DNA of 64,000 bases from Pararobbsia alpina (GTDB lineage Bacteria > Pseudomonadota > Gammaproteobacteria > Burkholderiales > Burkholderiaceae), in the NCBI RefSeq assembly GCF_902859895.1, contig NZ_CADIKM010000021.1:1-64000 (forward strand), read 5' to 3'. Positions 62,801-64,000 of the stretch are shown piece after piece (position 1 is the stretch's first letter; each line of letters starts with the position of its first letter). The notes below the pieces were generated by a model. It saw nothing but the letters and a program-made list of their open reading frames with translations, was not told the DNA's origin and did not search any database. A program made the position numbers and the translations under genes.

Positions 62801-63699
62801 CACCGGCCAGCCCCATACCGCGTGTTCAACACGAGGTCATAGAAAATCCATGCGGGGTTGTTCGTGTAGCCCGTTACAAAGGTGCCATCCCACGTACCCG
62901 CGTAAGTTCTCGTGTCCGGGTTATAGTTGGACGGGTATTTGATTAGCAGGCCCTTCATGTGATACGAGCGCGTGGGCACTGAGGCGAACTGCGACGCGTC
63001 CAGCGTCAGGCCGACCACGGCGCTACCCGGATACCGCAACTGCGCATCGATAAGCTCACTGAAGCTCACGATGTTGGTAACGTCTTGAATGTACTCAGAC
63101 GTGGTATCCGGAGTCGTACGGACCACACGCACTGTGTACAGGGACTTCGCTCCCGCGAGTTCGATTCGGTGCGAGCGTGTGTAGGTAGACGAGGCTTTGC
63201 CGTTAAACGACGTGTTGACTACTGTCGTGTATGCGCCGCCGTCTACAGACAATTGGATTTGGTACGCAACCTGATAGCCGGATATGTTTCCGTTGGTCGC
63301 GTCCGTCTGTGATAGCGCGTTCACGCTAAGCGTGATGCGCACAGCGTTGATATCCAAATCCGTGAGTGCCTGTACCCACGGTGTCACTTGCTGGAGAACG
63401 ACCCCTACCTGTGTCTCACTGGCCGAGGACTCAAAGCCGGGGATATACGTTTGGTCTAGGTCGCCTAGGCGCGCATCCAGAGAAGTAACGGTGAAGTTGT
63501 TGGAACCGTCCGCGTTCTGTACAACGGTTCCGTTAAAGAATGTCGATTGTGCAAGCGTCGAGCCCAGAGCGGGCCCAAATATAGGACCTTCCGAAATCAG
63601 GTCTAGAATTTGTGCCGATGCTGTACTGATAAGACTATCCGGCGCTTCCGTTGGCGTAGTCGTAGACCCGCCCTTACTACCCGTTACTGCTCTCCGCAT
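59812..63699 (-). CDS. J: Tail tip / host-specificity protein J
   Basis: A 1295-residue lambda J-type protein. The N-terminus GSKGGSTTTPTEAPDSLISTASAQILDLISEGPIFGP is typical; then come beta domains with fibronectin-III-like segments (PPVVTSLAASTALVFSVQVGWSFPPNAG), a long coiled-coil repeat region, and a C-terminal DUF1983-like domain (SASYQIKTQVTANGQTYIAGIGIG) that ends NNVLRVRLGLW. It forms the tip that recognises the host receptor. Start overlaps the I gene stop (TAATG). Confidence 0.9.
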   Translation of the reverse strand: MRRAVTGSKGGSTTTPTEAPDSLISTASAQILDLISEGPIFGPALGSTLAQSTFFNGTVVQNADGSNNFTVTSLDARLGDLDQTYIPGFESSASETQVGVVLQQVTPWVQALTDLDINAVRITLSVNALSQTDATNGNISGYQVAYQIQLSVDGGAYTTVVNTSFNGKASSTYTRSHRIELAGAKSLYTVRVVRTTPDTTSEYIQDVTNIVSFSELIDAQLRYPGSAVVGLTLDASQFASVPTRSYHMKGLLIKYPSNYNPDTRTYAGTWDGTFVTGYTNNPAWIFYDLVLNTRYGAGRWVDASMIDRYALYTIAQYCDVMVSDGMGGLEPRFACNCYIATRAGAFQVLQDLASVFRGMAYWAAGQVVATADMPLDSAYTYTAANTTAAFKYVGSSLNTRYTAAQVTWNDPQNAYQQAVEYVEDADGVARYGINQAELVAFGCTSRGQAQRVGHWTLLTSRYETQVVTIELGLDGTVAQPGQIVAVADPSRAGRRIGGRIRAVSGTNQITLDRALPEAKVGDTLTVMMPTGVPEKQPIGGVNGAVITVGSPFSSQPVANAVWMIESSTLQAQLFRVSTVADKGGIAFEVTGTQYEPSKYAAIDTGAAIDVRPITGSTLTVQTPPTGVTVTQNIVIDQGIAKTDMYIYWTAAPNAVGYTVQWQKDNGDWVVAGTTGGLSMDIPGIYSGSYLARVCAINAMGITSPYAYSTLTQLAGKTGAPPVVTSLAASTALVFSVQVGWSFPPNAGDTAYTEVYYSHTSDFSTAVSLGQFSYPTSSTSLLGLSSGYKLFFWARLIDTTGNVGAFYPAITDAGIAGSSSADADAILGYLTGQITATQLSQDLLSPIESIPGLQTSVAAAQSAITQETTDRVAAINAEATTRAAAILAEATARGTAVTNETTARTAADTALGQRIDTVTATTGSNVAAIQAETTARTTADTALGSRIDTVVASTGANAAAIGTETTARTNADSALGSRIDTLSTTTGANTAAITAEQTARTNADSAQVTATNALSSRVDAANSAITSEASTRAAADSSLATQIDSLSAQIVIPEMAGDPSDFAGATTVYAGLWSEQSARAEADLALADQVNTVTAQITTATSSMLAAVQTETQARVDADSAAAAVITDVQAQVADNTAAVQTNAASYADINGRVSASYQIKTQVTANGQTYIAGIGIGVDNDSGILESQVIISASRFSVVDPNGPAAISPFVIQGGQVLLSQAMIGTAWITNGMIGDTIQSTTTNDLGQPSWIISKSGGITLNGPPGTGYQRLTLVGGTLAVYDANNVLRVRLGLW
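60682..61005 (-). repeat. 96-bp imperfect tandem repeat inside J (32-residue units)
   Basis: Three full 32-residue units, each opening ETTART and carrying ADTALGSRIDT and TGANAAAI-like stretches, plus a partial unit (EQTARTNADSAQ). The DNA is about 96 bp per unit with many synonymous differences. It encodes the coiled-coil stalk of the tail tip. Confidence 0.8.
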
Positions 63700-64000
63700 T
63701 AAGTGTCCGTGGCTTGAATTCCTGATGAAATGACCGTGCTGCCAACAACCATCTCGCCGTACAGCAGCGGTACAGGTCCGCCCTGTGTCGTCGTATTCTC
63801 AGCACCACTGAAGTAGTAAGATTGAGTCGTGTTGCCGCTACCGTTGGATGCTGTGGCATTGGCCGAGATCATCTGTGAGATTCCACCGAACGCCATAGAG
63901 GCGCCCATGAGCATCATTTGACCGCCGTAGGGATTGCCGAAGTACATAGAGACAGCCCCGACTGCTGCCAGGGCTACGCCTGCAATCGTCATCCACAGAC
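63699..64000 (-). CDS. Tail assembly protein I-like, partial
   Basis: The visible 97 residues (Gly/Ala/Met-rich helix GGQMMLMGASMAFGGISQMISANA and the C-terminus GPVPLLYGEMVVGSTVISSGIQATDT) match the C-terminal part of lambda tail tip protein I. The frame stays open to the window edge, and lambda I is about 220 residues, so the start lies outside. Confidence 0.8.
   Translation of the reverse strand, partial: LWMTIAGVALAAVGAVSMYFGNPYGGQMMLMGASMAFGGISQMISANATASNGSGNTTQSYYFSGAENTTTQGGPVPLLYGEMVVGSTVISSGIQATDT

Larger units (their letters stand above)
57036..64000. mobile_element. Late region of a lambda-like prophage (right part outside window)
   Basis: After ntrC the DNA becomes AT-richer (57036-57075 is almost pure A/T) and all genes switch to the minus strand. 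They encode tail tip proteins, small tail-associated proteins, a holin, spanins and an HExxH protein, the standard late order read right to left. The J gene starts at 63699 and the element continues past the edge. No integrase, repressor or att repeat is in view, so the exact left end (between 57036 and 57130) is inferred. Confidence 0.85.

Overview
The window looks like chromosome 1 of a Burkholderia sensu lato species (Burkholderiaceae, Betaproteobacteria). The basis is high-GC coding sequence, the neighbourhood rnr-rlmB-sirtuin-rpiA / yggX-argA / hrpA / glnA-ntrB-ntrC that I recognise from that group, and protein sequences that read like Burkholderia orthologues. No search was run, so the genus is inference.

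Layout. 1-6.4 kb (minus strand): an NCS1 permease and a pxpC-pxpB-biotin carboxylase-biotin carrier-pxpA operon with a divergent LysR gene. This is a split-subunit, urea-carboxylase-like biotin enzyme linked to 5-oxoprolinase parts. A degenerate 15-bp tandem repeat lies between pxpC and the permease. 7.6-18.3 kb: mixed accessory genes (mazEF with a C-terminally extended antitoxin, aldo/keto reductase, LysR remnant, FKBP isomerase, two-domain GST, Tat-exported phosphatase, MFS exporter, ECF sigma factor with a small membrane protein, beta-hydroxyacid dehydrogenase, class I amidotransferase, BON protein). 18.5-32 kb: a molybdenum-hydroxylase island. A plus-strand paoABC-type aldehyde oxidase faces a minus-strand eight-gene coxMSLGDE-xdhC-mobA operon. 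CoxL carries the AYRCSFR active-site loop of form I aerobic CO dehydrogenase. Divergent from coxM is a PAS-LytTR gene whose His77, Cys97 and Met107 match the haem-ligand positions of the CO sensor RcoM. Two near-identical operator-like repeats lie between them. The module can sense CO, make the enzyme, mature its molybdenum cofactor and tether it to the membrane.

32.4-57 kb: core genes. These are a GST, the acyl-CoA thioesterase YciA, tRNA-Leu(CAG), RNase R, RlmB, a sirtuin, RpiA, PaiB, YggX, ArgA, HrpA, a beta-propeller/sterol-desaturase/EI24 operon, a CinA-type protein, a TAXI protein, a rhodanese and glnA-ntrB-ntrC. The glnA leader has a sigma-54 promoter and two NtrC-like sites, which fits feedback control by the downstream ntrBC pair.

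57.1-64 kb (minus strand): the late end of a lambda-like prophage (tail tip I and J proteins, small tail-associated proteins, holin, Rz/Rz1 spanins, an HExxH protein). It continues past the right edge. No integrase or clear att site is visible.

The most interesting items are the RcoM-controlled CO dehydrogenase operon with duplicated operators and an XdhC-YHS fusion, the split biotin carboxylase of unknown substrate, the twin covarying hairpins between rnr and rlmB, and the argA/hrpA start region built round one palindromic -10 box.
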